A DNA stretch of 64,000 nucleotides from contig NC_030992.1 in assembly GCF_000149955.1 (NCBI RefSeq), forward strand, positions 3,116,850 to 3,180,849. Reading direction: 5' to 3'. This document shows positions 1 to 11,152 of the stretch, one piece after another. A program made the translations under genes and the position numbers. The notes beneath the pieces were generated by a model. It worked only from the letters and a program-made list of their open reading frames with translations, was not told the DNA's origin and did not search any database. Origin of the DNA: Fusarium oxysporum f. sp. lycopersici 4287 (lineage: Eukaryota; Ascomycota; Sordariomycetes; Hypocreales; Nectriaceae). How positions within the stretch are numbered: the stretch's first letter is position 1; each line of letters begins with the position of its first letter.

Positions 1-916
1 CGTGTGCGTCAATTGCTGCGACGAAGACATTGGTGGCGGGTTTTAACGCTTCCTGAAGATTATTCGGTTCGAGAGAACGAGTAGCATTGGCCTATCAATG
101 TATCAGCATAAGGGCTCATCGCATATTGGCCAAACAGACCGTTGCATTTGGGCCGAAAGATGTGGCCATTTGGAACGTAGCCATCGGAGAGCTAAACATC
201 ATAAGGCTCTGCGCAGCCGACAGGCGCGAACCTTCTGGCGAACTATGACGGACACGCTTCTCAATTGGTGTGGGTATTGTTGTGGCTGGCCGTTTCAGAT
301 GCTTGATGTTGCGAGGTACAGGGGGAGATGGAGGAAACTCTGAGGCGACGGTAATAGACGAGGCCATGTGCTCCTCGCTCTCCTCTGAAGAAGTATCTCG
401 ACGCGATCGCGATGGGTCAATTGGTGAGTCTGGAGCGCTATAGTTTGCGGTTCTTCGCCGTCGTCCGGATCGTCGCTCGGCAGTACCAACATCGTCACCA
501 GTGTCGTCTTGAGCATCAGGGGATTGAGGCATTGTTCGAACGAATCGCTTCTTTGCAGCGTGAACATCCTGCGCCATCAATTTTCCAGCATAAGAAGGTT
601 TGCGATCGCGCGCTAGAGACTTCCGAAGCTCTGATTGAAGGTCCTGCAGCGTATCACCTGGATTTCTGGCAACATGGTCTGCGACAAGAGCGAGATCCTC
701 TAGCAGATTGATGGCCCACATCTTAGGAGGTGCTTCGGGAACAATGTCCCATGGCCAGACACCCATAGCTTTGTATATTCGACGAGCTGCGCGAGCTCCG
801 CGTGTTTGTAAATATGTACCGTGGGGTTCGGGGATGCGAATGGTGTCGATGTTATCAAGGGCGCCGTCGACATCGACGATGGGCGACTGCGCGTTTGGCG
901 GCCGTGTCGAAGGCAT
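1..916 (-). CDS. Unrecognised protein, continues past the left edge
   Basis: The start codon is at 916. The first exon (916-140, 259 codons) is followed by a likely 48-bp intron at 92-139, with a GTCTGT donor, a GCTGATA branch-like site and a TAG acceptor. A second exon runs from 91 off the window. Without this intron the frame stops at once; with it the frame stays open to the edge and reads LEPNNLQEALKPATNVF, which looks like coding sequence. The N-terminal ~130 residues look folded (WPWDIVPEAPPKMWAINLLED, then Arg/Lys-rich helices). Residues ~135-230 are low complexity, rich in Arg, Ser, Asp and Pro. No signal peptide or membrane segment is evident. I do not recognise the family; the basic/acidic linker would suit a nuclear protein, but that is only inference. 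Confidence 0.6.
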
Positions 917-1950
917 CGCGCCTGAGGCGAGGCGAGGGAGAGGAAGCGCGCGCGACTACAGCATACAATTAAATGGAACAAAACTGATATCATATACTGT
1001 GATGGTTGCGATAAGATAGTGATGCTCCCAACCGCGGGCAAAAAGCCGGGTCTGGCGCCGTGATTGAACTGGTGATGATCCCCCAGCCACATCATGGAGC
1101 GTCGGGTCCAAGTCTGGTGAGTCGACCCGATCTCATGTAAAATCACGTGATATGACAGCTCTTTTCCCGATCCCCGCAGTCATGAACTCATGATGCCATA
1201 TTATGGTCAATGCCGAGGCTGTAATGATTTGATTTTATGTGAGAATCTCCAAGATATAATTGAGAAGTGTTTTGGTCATGTTACATAACAAATTTGTCTT
1301 GTTTTGGTGATTTTCAATTGATCATCAAACTGGGACTGGCCGCGTTCTTAGCGAGGACTAGCACTGTGTCACAAAAGCAAACATCGTCCGATTCTTTGTC
1401 GAGGCTTGACATAGACATGAAATCCCAGCATGCAACGATCAAAAATCTGTCTGACAGTACTTTTATCACGAAGTTTCATTCTGTGTAGATATACTTATGT
1501 TACCTTGATAGATCGCCCAATTAGAGCTTCATATAGTAAGCATGATTGTTTGTGCAATTTGGCCGATCCATCATTTCAAGGACCATGGATACAGGCGCCG
1601 AGTTTGATAGCCATATGTTTCGGAAGTAAAATGGGGTTAGTTTCAATCTTTAATAGGCACATGGGCCAATCTCATAAGAGGATAGCTGTAAATTCGAATA
1701 ATGCCAAAGGATAAATCAGCCCATGATCGATTTCATTGGCATATATCGACTCGACGAGTCTCGAAATAGTATGTTTGTGCTTGCTGAGGCACTTGAAATT
1801 ATCTTTATGGTTATATTTCAGGAGCTATGGGGGACTCAGGTACGTAATCATGCAAAGAATGTGTCTTTCGTATCATATCTATTTCGGAGCTAAGTATCCA
1901 GAGGCCAGCCTCAACTCGGCGCACTATCTAGAGTATACCTGGCGTGATCC
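917..1950. other. Intergenic, no gene recognised
   Basis: This lies between the start of the left-edge gene and the 3' end of the GH2 gene. It is AT-rich from about 1140 and has only short, unconvincing open frames. The left ~200 bp must contain the promoter of the left-edge gene. Confidence 0.5.
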
Positions 1951-4100
1951 TTATTTCACCCTGTTGTAGTAAGCACCGAGAGCCTTGTCAATCACAGCCT
2001 TGACTTTGGAAGCATCCAACTTCTCCTCTCGGTTAAAAGTGTACAGTCCGTTGACCTCCTGCTCAATATCCGCCCTACATATCATTAGTCCCATATCAAC
2101 ACAGGAGTCAAATCACACTTACAGCTGAGTATAGACGAAAGCACAACAGTGTCCTCCTAAAACAACACCATTGACGAGGCGCTCAATTCTCTCTACCAGG
2201 TCATCAGCGTTGGTGGCAGTGGTGTAACCCCAATCGAGGCTATCGCCATCTTCCTTCTTGGCTGGTGCAATGTTGACACCTCCGAATTCGGTGTTCATGA
2301 CTGGAGCGCCAGGCTTATGCGTAGAGCCCTCGTCAACACCAGGAATAGGTGGTAGGAAGACGCCTCGACCAGCCTTCGGGCCAATGATGCCCTCAAGAGT
2401 GGAGCAGGTCTTTTCGATCTCAGGGCCATCGCTATAGTCATGGAATGTGGTTAGGTCAGTAAGGACATGCTGCCATCCGCAGTTATCGTTGATACTTCGT
2501 GTATCATCAAGACCCCTAGAGCTTTAGCACTAGTCTAAAATTGAAGCCGATATACTTACTTGGTAAGATAGTAGAGCTGACGAATGTGGTTACGCTGATC
2601 AACGTTATCCTCGAGGTTAGGATAAGCCCAGCTTTCATTCACAGGAGTCCATGTCACGACTGATGGACGGTTGATAACCAGCTTGACAGCTTCAGTCCAC
2701 TCGGCGTTGAATCGATCAACATACTCAGCACTGAACGCATAAGCATTCGCAATCTCACCCCAGACGAGGAAACCAAGCTTGTCAGCCCAGTAGTAGAAGA
2801 GGGGATCCTCAACCTTCTGGTGCTTCCTACAACCGTTTAGACCCATCTTCTTGGCGAGCTCAATATCCAGCTTGAGGCTCTCGGAGCTAGGAGGAGTCAT
2901 GAAGGTCTCAGGCCAGTAGCCTTGGTCTAAGCAGAGAGCCTGGAAGTAGGGCTTGTCGTTGAGTCGCCAGGTACCGTCTCCTGTTGTCCAGTTGATGTTT
3001 CTCATGCCAGTGGTTGTCTTGACTTCGTCTATGACATTCTCGGCGTCATCATACAGGCGAATGACGAGGTCATAGAGTTGGGGATGCTCAGGAGACCAGA
3101 GTGCAACACCATCGCGCCAAGCAAAGTCGTTGTCCAGAGGCGCAGTTTCAGTGACAGACTTGGGTAGCTTGGATCTCTGCTCTTCGGACAGACGCATGTT
3201 CAGCTCAACGCCAACGGAACTCGTCTCTCGGGGAAGAGCCTTCCTGTCCGATTTAGCAATAGGAATACCAGCAAAGCTGGATTCGAGCTCGACGGAATAG
3301 TCCTTTCCAATTCTTCGTCCCTTGACGGCGATGGTGCTTCGAAGCTGGCCAGAGTGGATATCATTGGACTTGATAACAGTGCCATAAGAGCTATCAGTAA
3401 TACGAGCACTGGGAACAACCTCTAGCCAAACAGACTGCCAGATACCACCAGAGGGAGTGTAGAAGATGGTCTCTGGCTTAGCAGCCCAGTATTGTTTGCC
3501 TCGAAGTTGTGTCAGATCATATGCCGAATCATAGACGCGCAAAGTGACTCGGTGGGTAGTAGCATCCTTGGCGGCGTCCACGGCATCTGTGATGTCAATT
3601 TCGAAGGGAACGTGTCCACCACGATGACCACCGACATATTCTCCATTGACCCAAACAGTAGCCTCATAATCAACAGCACCAAATCTCAAGACTAGCTTAT
3701 GACCCTTCTCCTTCTCCTGCGCTGATCGCAAGTCTGAGATGGCACGCTCATACCACATAACCTCATGAACTCCACGGTCATTGATACCAGAAGCAGGAGA
3801 TTGGAATACATAGGGAACATTGATTTTGGTTTTTGAGTTGGTAGTCTGCGTCGATGAAGCAAAGACGTTGTTCTGAATGAGAGAATGGGCGTCACCCATG
3901 ATCTTCTGTACCACGCTGTCGTTCTGGCCAGTTTCTTTGCGATTGGCAGAGGTGTCGACATTGACCTTCTCTGGAAGGCCTTTACGCTGCCAATTCTCGT
4001 TGAGGCCGGAATCGCCATCATCGAAGAGGAAATCCCATTGTCCGTTGAGGGACTCCCAATGAAGTGGGTTACGCTCGAAATCGGGACGGGGGTACGTCAT
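1951..4100 (-). CDS. Glycoside hydrolase family 2 (beta-galactosidase/beta-glucuronidase type)
   Basis: Three exons, 4100-2560, 2515-2123 and 2074-1951, separated by introns of 44 and 48 bp with GTAAGT donors, give 685 aa in an exact frame. The N-terminus (YPRPDFERNPLHWESLNGQWDF) is the usual start of GH2 sugar-binding domains, followed by the jelly-roll signature (WVNGEYVGGHRGGHVPFEID), an immunoglobulin-like domain and a TIM barrel. The acid/base Glu is in PVNESW and the nucleophile Glu is in MNTEFGG; the second lies in exon 2, which supports the splice model. There is no signal peptide, so the enzyme is probably intracellular and acts on imported beta-glycosides. The exact sugar specificity (galactoside, glucuronide or mannoside) cannot be read from sequence alone. 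Confidence 0.9.
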
Positions 4101-4701
4101 TTTAGCAGCGATAAAGCCAACGCGCGTTTTTGCAGTATAATATGCCCAACAAAAGGTTCAATTGCAACAGAAAAGTCAAGTGCAAGAGATTGATTGTCAA
4201 GACGAATGAAAATGACAACTTCGGTGTTTTCACCGCACGACGATCACTTGTTAAGGGATTCTGCTGATGAGGGGCTCTTGCCTCTCGTAATCAGCAGTGG
4301 GTCTCTCTTCACCAAGTCAGAAGCCTCAGATGAGCATGTGAAGCTTTGTGATTGAGTGAGAAAAGTTGGAGATCATCTCCACATCAAATGTCTTGCGTGG
4401 ATTCTTTTAAAGTGGTTCACCTCTTCTTTGCCATTCTTTTTCCTGGAAATTTAAGGGTCCAGCGGTTCAATTGGAGTCCTAGCTGACGTTCCTTTATCTC
4501 TGATGTACGGTAGACAGTGGACTGATGAGTGAGGTGAGTGAGTGAATTCTGATAGACTGTTTAACCTAATAGTATTAAAATTACCCTATGAAAAGAGGTA
4601 CAGGCCGTTTCCTGCTGATGTCTATTAAAGGACTGTGGTATCACTATACGCTGAATTGCAGTTTAAACACTCGCCATCTTATCTGTTCTGTTCTCTCCTC
4701 T
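4101..4701. other. Intergenic, promoter side of the GH2 gene
   Basis: About 600 bp upstream of the GH2 start and downstream of the ECM33-like gene. It contains GTGAG-type short repeats near 4527-4545 and AT-rich stretches. No gene seen. Confidence 0.5.
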
Positions 4702-6601
4702 TCAACCCTTGAGAATACTAGTTCCCTCCTTAGCCGTTGAAGAACCACCTGAAGAAACACTGACTCTTCGGATCGTCTTCCAGGCATTGAGGCTCTTCTC
4801 GGTAAAGCCGCCAGTCGACTCGATGAGGGAGTTGCGACCGAAATTCAAAGTGCCGATGCTAGGAGATGGGCTGGGGTTGGTGGCTTCAATCTTTGTTTGG
4901 ACACCCATTTGCTGCCCATCAAAGATGCCCTTCTTGGTTGAGCCGCTGCCACTGCTGCCGAGGCGCTTTTCGCCGGGTGCTGCGGTTTGACGGCGGCGCC
5001 AGAGCCAGAACATTACGGCGCCGACGATAAGAAGAACAACGATGATGGCGACACCAATTCCAATGCCAGCTTTGGCTCCTGTTGAAAGTCCTCCCTTTGA
5101 GCCCCCTTTGTCACCATCAGAATTCCCACTTCCACTGCCCGAGCCACTACCGCTTCCGCTGCTGCCACCGCCGCTACCACCATTACCTCCATTGTCATCT
5201 GGGGATGACATATAATCCTTAGGGTTGCCCTCGGTATCCTCAATGCCTCCAGTACTAGGCTTCCTCTCCTTCTTGTCGTGATCTCCGACACAAGTGTACT
5301 TTCCTTCAACAATGCTCTTGATATTAGCATCAAACCAACTGCAGTCGCATATGGGAGTACAAACCGCCCGCAAACCCAAAGGTTCCCTGCTGGAAGAGCG
5401 AGATTGAAGGGACAGACCGATAATTCTAACCAATGGATTGTAATTAATTACTGTCTGCTTCTCGGCGTTACATCTGCTCGTGGGAGAATTATCCGAGTTC
5501 ACCCTGTGGACGCCGTGATGTGGGAAAGAAATTCTCCCAAGACGCCTAAGGGAGGTTCATGGATGAGTAATGGTCGAGCAATAGCACCATTCATCTCCTT
5601 CAACAAAGGAATAGTGAGATCCTCAAACGAATTAGACTCAAAGGTCAGTGAACCATTGACCGTGCGTAGGGATGAAAACTCAATCTTGCCAAGTCCGCTG
5701 AAGTCTGAGGTCGCAGTAGTAGTGCTGTTTCCGATGGACGACAGCCAAGGGAGCAGTACGGTAGCATCATTTCCGTTAGCGGTGATAGACATAGTCGCAG
5801 CTGACTCGAGGGCAGCGAGATAAATAGTCTGCAGCGCACCATTCTGGTTGAACTGCATATTTCCTTTGACACCCTTCAGCTTTGCAAATGAGACCTTCTC
5901 AAGAGCGTTGTTGCCCTTGACGATGAGGCCCTTGTTGGCGTAGGTAAGAGCCGGAACATCCAGCTCCTTCATATCGCTGTTAGAGTCGATTGAGAAGTCT
6001 CCATTGACGGTATACACTCCGTTCAACTCCAACTCCTCCACATCGGTATCGTAGACTCTCGCCATACCTCCCACCGTGATATCCGTCTTGTGCTCAAGTG
6101 AGAGCTTGGCAAAAGCTTCCGTGATAACATAATCCTTGCCCACTTCCTCCAACGCGTCGAATACCAAGTCGAACTCCTCAATCGTGTGGTCCTTCCCGGT
6201 TCCTGTGTTCCATATCGTAAGGGCTCCTTCAATTGTCTTCAGACTCGATGCCGTGACAACCGTCTTCTTCGAATCGTGGTGGGGATAAATGACAAGGTCA
6301 CCGGTAAGTGAACTAATATCGCCGAGATCTACCGTAGCTTTGTCGGATGGCCAGGAAGAGGGATCCTTATCGAAGAGGAGCGACAAAGAGCCATCGACAT
6401 CTTTGCAGGATTGAACTCCATCTTGGTCGTCGGGTGCAGCGATAATCGTGTAATTGCCAGAAATGTCGCATTCTAGCGCGTTCAATCGCGTGTTAATGGT
6501 TGTTCATCCCAGGGGCTGTTCGTCTGCTTACCAGCTGCTGCGAAATGGCCTGAAAGGAGGAATGACAGCGCCAAAAAGGCGATGCGACTTGTCGGAGCCA
6601 T
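4702..6601 (-). CDS. ECM33-like receptor-L-domain protein with transmembrane anchor
   Basis: Exon 1 (6601-6532) encodes a signal peptide (APTSRIAFLALSFLLSGHF). Exon 2 is 6472-5588 and exon 3 is 5450-4702, giving 567 aa in frame. The first intron is clear; the second (5451-5587) is my best fit and tentative. The ectodomain has leucine-rich receptor-L-type repeats (LTGDLVIYPH, LKTIEGALTIW, VNGSLTFESN) and ends in the CDCSWFD...YTCVG cysteine motif typical of fungal ECM33/SPS2 wall proteins. After a Gly/Ser/Asp-rich linker there is one strong transmembrane helix (GIGVAIIVVLLIVGAVMFW), basic WRRRQ residues and a ~90-residue tail. Classical ECM33 proteins carry a GPI signal instead, so this looks like a membrane-spanning relative, perhaps a wall sensor. 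Confidence 0.78.
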
Positions 6602-7734
6602 CTTGGACTCTTTGCCCTCCGTCTACGACTTCATTCAGAAACGTGACCAAGGCCAGCAAAAGAACAGCTGAAATCCAGCTGAAGAAGCTAGGGGTGGCCC
6701 TTCATTTTATTCATCTCACCAAGGGGAGCTGTTCGCTTCCCTACCCCTGGTCGTTTAAATTACCACCGGCGTCCGCCAAGAGAAATTGGTTTTTGGGCTA
6801 GCTCACGCCACGAGGACGCTAAAAGGGGCACATTTCCGGTGGAAGCATCACCGGACTCTTTCCACGAGCGTTTGTTTGGGTATGATCCCGTTGTTCGAGC
6901 CCTTTAGTCCTTGGGTTATTTCACGGGTGGCTTTGGGCGATGCGCGGGAACTGTTATCTTGGCAGGTGATGAGGGAAGTTTCACGAAACAATACGAGCTC
7001 TTTGCTTCTTCTGACGAGTGGAGAGCTATATTAAGCACAGCATAAGGTTATACCGGTCAGCCCGTGTTTATGCAAATCGTGGATCCTGGTCGATAATCAT
7101 GAACATTATCAATGCATCCATGCACAAGCAAAGAACAATCCATATTTCGACGATTAGCTTTTATCCGTGCAAACGATCAGCGGCGTTTGACGTCCGATTC
7201 AGGGTCCAATTGCACCGCTTGCGTTGCATCAGTGATGTATCATGAGAAATCGCGGGATTTGCCATGTTTGTGCTTCAGGATAAATATCTCAGCCGAGTTT
7301 AAGTGGCGGTTAACCGAGATCAATTTTCGCTAGGTTGAGAGACGTATTGAACTCAAAATGACCTTATCAGCCTCGTCAATTTGCACGATAAGCCAATGGC
7401 GCTGAAAGAATTGTTGGGCGCGAAGCTGTTTAATTGTGATAAGACAATCAATTTTATATATCAAGCCGAGCCGTGTGACGAGGCTAAAGCACGTCACGGA
7501 TAAGAAGCGCTCGGACAAAATCACAGGCAAGAGGGCACCCAATGATTTAATCGACGGATTTTCGTATTTTGTAATCTCGCTGTCACATTATCACATCTTG
7601 GATGAAGGCATTTCGGATAGATTAGAAGCCTAATGAAGCACCGCCGATTCCGGCCCCGCCGTATATACCTGCTGATTTATTTGGCATGGTCGATGCAATC
7701 CGTTTGACTAGAGTCAATTGGTCAGCAAAGATCT
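6602..7734. other. Intergenic, no gene recognised
   Basis: About 1.1 kb between the start of the ECM33-like gene and the end of the next minus-strand gene. Short open frames only, none with recognisable protein features. The right part is AT-rich. Confidence 0.5.
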
Positions 7735-8517
7735 TCAAAATGGGTGACAATATTGTGGCTCACATTTATCCCAACTCATTGGCTCTTTCAAATCCTTCTG
7801 GGCATCCTTCCAGACATGTGCACACCAAGAAGTGACCAACAGATCATACAGCTTCTCTTCAATCCTAGCCTTGATGGCAAGCCTTGGAAGCTCTTGTATG
7901 CTACCATTCTCATCACGCTGGAGTTTCGTCTCAATGGCAACCACCTCCCCCTTCTCGTCTTTCCATATGGTGGTGTTGTTCTTCCCTTGATTCAGCCGAT
8001 CTTTCAGAGGGGACTCTGCTTTGAGTACATAGTCTGGGGTGAGCTTCACTTGGCCACCTTCGCAAATCGTGTGGCAGCCATTGAGACAGCGGTGCATGAT
8101 CATGTTGGGATAAGTACGCTTCCGACTCGTCTGTCCCAGGATAGTGATTTGTTTGTATGACTCTATCGAGATGCCGTGCCTGAAGTCGTAGATATGATCG
8201 ACAGTGTGTTTTAGCTTTTGTTCAGAGCCGCCATTCGTCATGCGGTATCGTAGTTTCTCAATGGCATAGATTTTCCGAGTGGCGTCGTATGGTGCATTGC
8301 TAAGTTGATAGAGTATGCGATTAGGTGCGTATAGGGAGTAGATCTTTATGCCATCAAGAACCAGAGTAGGAAAGTCTTCCGTGGCTTGTAATTGATCTTG
8401 TTGTTGAGACTCAGATTGAGATAGAGTGATATCATATGAAGGAGGAAGCTCTGTTGGCGCTGAAGAGGAAGAATCCATTTCTTGGTCAGCTTTGCCAGGG
8501 CCTTTCTTGTCTGTCAT
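7735..8517 (-). CDS. Unrecognised 260-aa protein with PPxY-like motif
   Basis: This is a single uninterrupted frame from ATG to stop with no need for introns. The first ~45 residues are Ser/Gln/Pro-rich and include LPPSY, a PPxY-type short motif that in other proteins can bind WW domains. Residues ~50-240 look like a folded domain with alternating beta-type segments (LVLDGIKIYSLY, ILYQLSNAPYD, KIYAIEKLRYRM) and a Cys/His-containing stretch (MHRCLNGCHTICEGG). There is no signal peptide or membrane helix. The look is of a conserved ascomycete protein of unknown function, but I cannot name a family. SINE copy 1 lies about 280 bp upstream of its start and could affect its promoter. Confidence 0.65.
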   Translation of the reverse strand: MTDKKGPGKADQEMDSSSSAPTELPPSYDITLSQSESQQQDQLQATEDFPTLVLDGIKIYSLYAPNRILYQLSNAPYDATRKIYAIEKLRYRMTNGGSEQKLKHTVDHIYDFRHGISIESYKQITILGQTSRKRTYPNMIMHRCLNGCHTICEGGQVKLTPDYVLKAESPLKDRLNQGKNNTTIWKDEKGEVVAIETKLQRDENGSIQELPRLAIKARIEEKLYDLLVTSWCAHVWKDAQKDLKEPMSWDKCEPQYCHPF

Positions 8518-8796
8518 CTTATATATCGTTGAGTGTAAATGAATATTAAGAACTGAGATACTAGAATGATTCTAGAAAGAATTATTTGAGCTCCAAGTGG
8601 ATATTTCGTTCTTTAAATCTTGATTGATGCTTGATGGACTGTAAGGCTGAATTTATCCCAACGTGGGGACTGTACGGTCAATCACCAATTATTAATTAGC
8701 AAGGCGCAGTATTCACATGACGTTGCCAGAACAGGTTCCTTGTGGCGCTGTGTTGCATGATTGGGAGTTGCTAGCTTGGCGAATCCTTCGATCGTC

Positions 8797-8809
8797 AAGC
8801 AAGGCGCTT
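8797..8809. repeat. Left target-site duplication of SINE copy 1
   Basis: The 13-bp sequence aagcaaggcgctt is repeated exactly at 9483-9495, on the other side of the element. Confidence 0.88.
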
Positions 8810-8849
8810 ATGTATGTATGTATGTATGTATGTATGTATGTATGTATGT
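8810..8849 (-). repeat. (ATGT)10 tail of SINE copy 1
   Basis: Ten perfect tetranucleotide units directly abut the target duplication. On the element's sense strand this is the 3' simple-repeat tail. Confidence 0.9.
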
Positions 8850-9482
8850 GTATTTTTCGTCTGGGTGGCTGTAACGAAGCCAAATCTCCTACTGGAGCAA
8901 AAGACGTGCTGAGCTAGCTAGGTACAGGATACCCCGCTTCCTTCACCATCCAGCATACCAATGGCACAAAAGGTGCTGTATTTCTCAAGCCCGTCACCCG
9001 TCAGCGGGTTCGAGGGCAATCTATTGTCGAACTTTTTCCACCGACCAGAATTCTCTCGCGCATCACTACATCTGCTGACGCAGTCCACAATCTCCAGTAA
9101 CCAAGTTGTAGCTCGTAGTCGACTGTCGCGGCGGCAGGGAAAAACCTCGGGAAGGGATCAGAGGCCGACGGTGCGGCTTGCCTTTAAAGGAGAAAAACCC
9201 ATCGCAATCGGCGTCGTTGATCGGAAGGATGTCGCTACGAATGCCCGGGGCATCGCCCTCCGATATCTAAGGCGTTCTGGTTCTGAGGTGCCGCCATTAG
9301 ATCCGACAAAGGTGTTGTCAGAGAAGGCGAACTCTCCAAAATTCCTTCTCTGAAAACTGCTGTTAGGGAGCCGATAGCGTCCCCGCAGTTTTTGTGTGGT
9401 CGCGTGGCCTGCAGAAAATCCCGCTCCTAGCACCGCACTAACAGTGCGTGCCAAGAAAGAATTTTTACAGGAGAGAGAGTTG
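8810..9482 (-). mobile_element. SINE-like retroelement, copy 1 (Foxy-like)
   Basis: This 673-bp unit is repeated at 43078-43745. By eye the copies match throughout except for one tetranucleotide unit at one end and one AG dinucleotide at the other. Both are flanked by different, exact 13-bp direct repeats and carry a simple tetranucleotide tail at one end, the marks of target-primed reverse transcription. Read on the minus strand the element starts CAACTCTCTC and ends in (CATA)n. There are no terminal inverted repeats and no reverse transcriptase, so it is non-autonomous. Size, tail and duplication length fit what is known of the Foxy SINE family of Fusarium oxysporum; that name is from memory and not verified. 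A near-perfect hairpin lies close to the 5' end at 9430-9451. Confidence 0.82.
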
Positions 9483-9495
9483 AAGCAAGGCGCTT
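9483..9495. repeat. Right target-site duplication of SINE copy 1
   Basis: Exact repeat of 8797-8809. Confidence 0.88.
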
Positions 9496-10388
9496 CTGGG
9501 TTCCAAAAAGTGGCTCCAGGGTACATGATGTATGGATTCATGATGGCTGTGACGATTACTCGGCAATGATTGGCGTCAACTCACCAAGATAAAGGGAATT
9601 GAGAAATCTTTCTTATTTATGTTTTGATGCGATTGTGATTATCAAACCCAGATGTAGAGACATATGAGAGTCAATTTGGATCGACAACCAAAACCGAAAA
9701 ACCATTTAACAGGGCGGAACAGAATTAGGCGTATGAGAGATCAGAAATTCATCAACTGTCACGAAAGCCTAGAAGTACATACTCGATTCCACAATACGAC
9801 TGAGCACTTGTAGGCTTCAAAATAAAGATGACTTGATTTTTTGAATGCAGTGTTTCAGATACCAGTTTTTGAAGTGCTATAGCATATGCCAAGAGCGCTT
9901 CTGTTGACCATCATAATTGAACGAAAATCAAGTGCTCCTTGAAACTTGGAGAGATCGTAAACAAGATAATCAATATATTTACGGTAGCCTATAGGATGAT
10001 TAAAACAGCATAGCTCAACTTTGAGGCTCCTTGAAACCCATCCCAATGTCTATGATGGCAACGTGACTACGCGACCAGATCACCCGATACTTGTCATGCA
10101 GGACGTTTGGTCGAAACATTTGATAGGCTCCTGTATCTCAATCGAGTTTCTAGTATTGATAAGTTCCTATATACGACGGATTAACCATAATTGGTTATCA
10201 GAAATTGCGTGACTCACTATCTATCTGCAGCAGTCAACCAGAGGACGTAGTCATAGGCTGACTCACATTCGGAGATAAGCCCCGAACTCTGTGTTCTTTC
10301 GGATCCGAGCCCCGAGTTTCTACTATTAAGCTCAAGACTTCCAAACTCTCGAAAACGAACCCAAGTCCTATATTCGACGTCTACAACC
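9496..10388. other. Intergenic, no gene recognised
   Basis: About 0.9 kb, AT-rich, between SINE copy 1 and the acetyltransferase. The last ~200 bp should hold the acetyltransferase promoter. No coding potential seen. Confidence 0.5.
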
Positions 10389-11152
10389 ATGAGTGAACAA
10401 CCAGTTGGTCCAATTACACCCTCGGGCACCGCGTCCGCACCCTCTCGTGGGTCCCTTGACGGACGCTACACTTCTCTTATCCCATTGGAACCATCTCACG
10501 CCGATCCAAGCTGGAAGCACCTTGGCGGCAAGGAAAACGGACATCTTTGGACATATATGTTTGGAGGACCATACCTTGATCAACAACAATGGAGAGAGGC
10601 TGTTGAAGGATTCAGCAAGACTGAGGATCCATTCTTCTATACTGTTCTCTCTGGGCCACGCGATGACCCCAAGTCTGAACCTGTTGGGCAAATGTCTTAC
10701 CTCAACATCGTTCCAAGCCATAGAAGGATTGAGATTGGGAGTATCATCTTTGGGTCTCAGTTGAAACAGACATGTGCTGCCACTGAAGCCTTTTATCTGA
10801 TTATCAAGCACGCCTTTGAGGATCTTGGTTATCTAAGAGTCGAGTGGAAAGCCAATCATCTCAACAAACCTAGTCTCGCAGCTGCTGAGCGATTAGGCTT
10901 TGTTTTTGAGGGTATCTTCAGGTATTTATCATAGATTCCATTTCTTGAGGACGCCTGCTAACATGTTGGTATAGAAAGCATATGATTCTCAAAGGAAGGC
11001 GCCGAGACACAGCTTGGCTCAGCATTACTGACGAAGAGTGGCCTCTTGTTAAGAAGGCGTTTGAGGCTTGGCTCAGCGAAAACAACTTTGATACAAACGG
11101 AAAGCAGATCAAGTCTTTGAAGGATATAAGACAAGGCTTGACAAAGGACTAA
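10389..11152 (+). CDS. GNAT-family N-acetyltransferase
   Basis: Exon 1 (10389-10921) and exon 2 (10975-11152) join across a 53-bp intron with CTAAC branch site and TAG acceptor, giving 236 aa. The family pattern is clear: an N-terminal region with LDGRYTSLIPLEPSHAD, a GHLWTYMFGGPY segment, the beta-strand/turn RRIEIGSIIFGSQLKQT, then the acetyl-CoA-binding region ATEAFYLIIKHAFEDLG and the NKPSLAAAERLGFVFEGIFRK motif that spans the splice junction. This is the RimJ/RimL-like branch common in fungi. The acceptor substrate is unknown. No targeting signal is visible, so it is probably cytosolic. Confidence 0.88.

Noticed and set aside
9007..9016. ggttcgaggg, like a Pol III B box, in the SINE
   Set aside because: It lies on the strand opposite to the one defined by the 3' simple-repeat tail, and no A box is correctly spaced.
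8961..9353. 130-codon open frame inside SINE copy 1, identical to one at 43225-43617
   Set aside because: Its identity is explained by the two near-identical SINE copies. It shows no domain, and an antisense frame is equally open, so it is not evidence of a gene.
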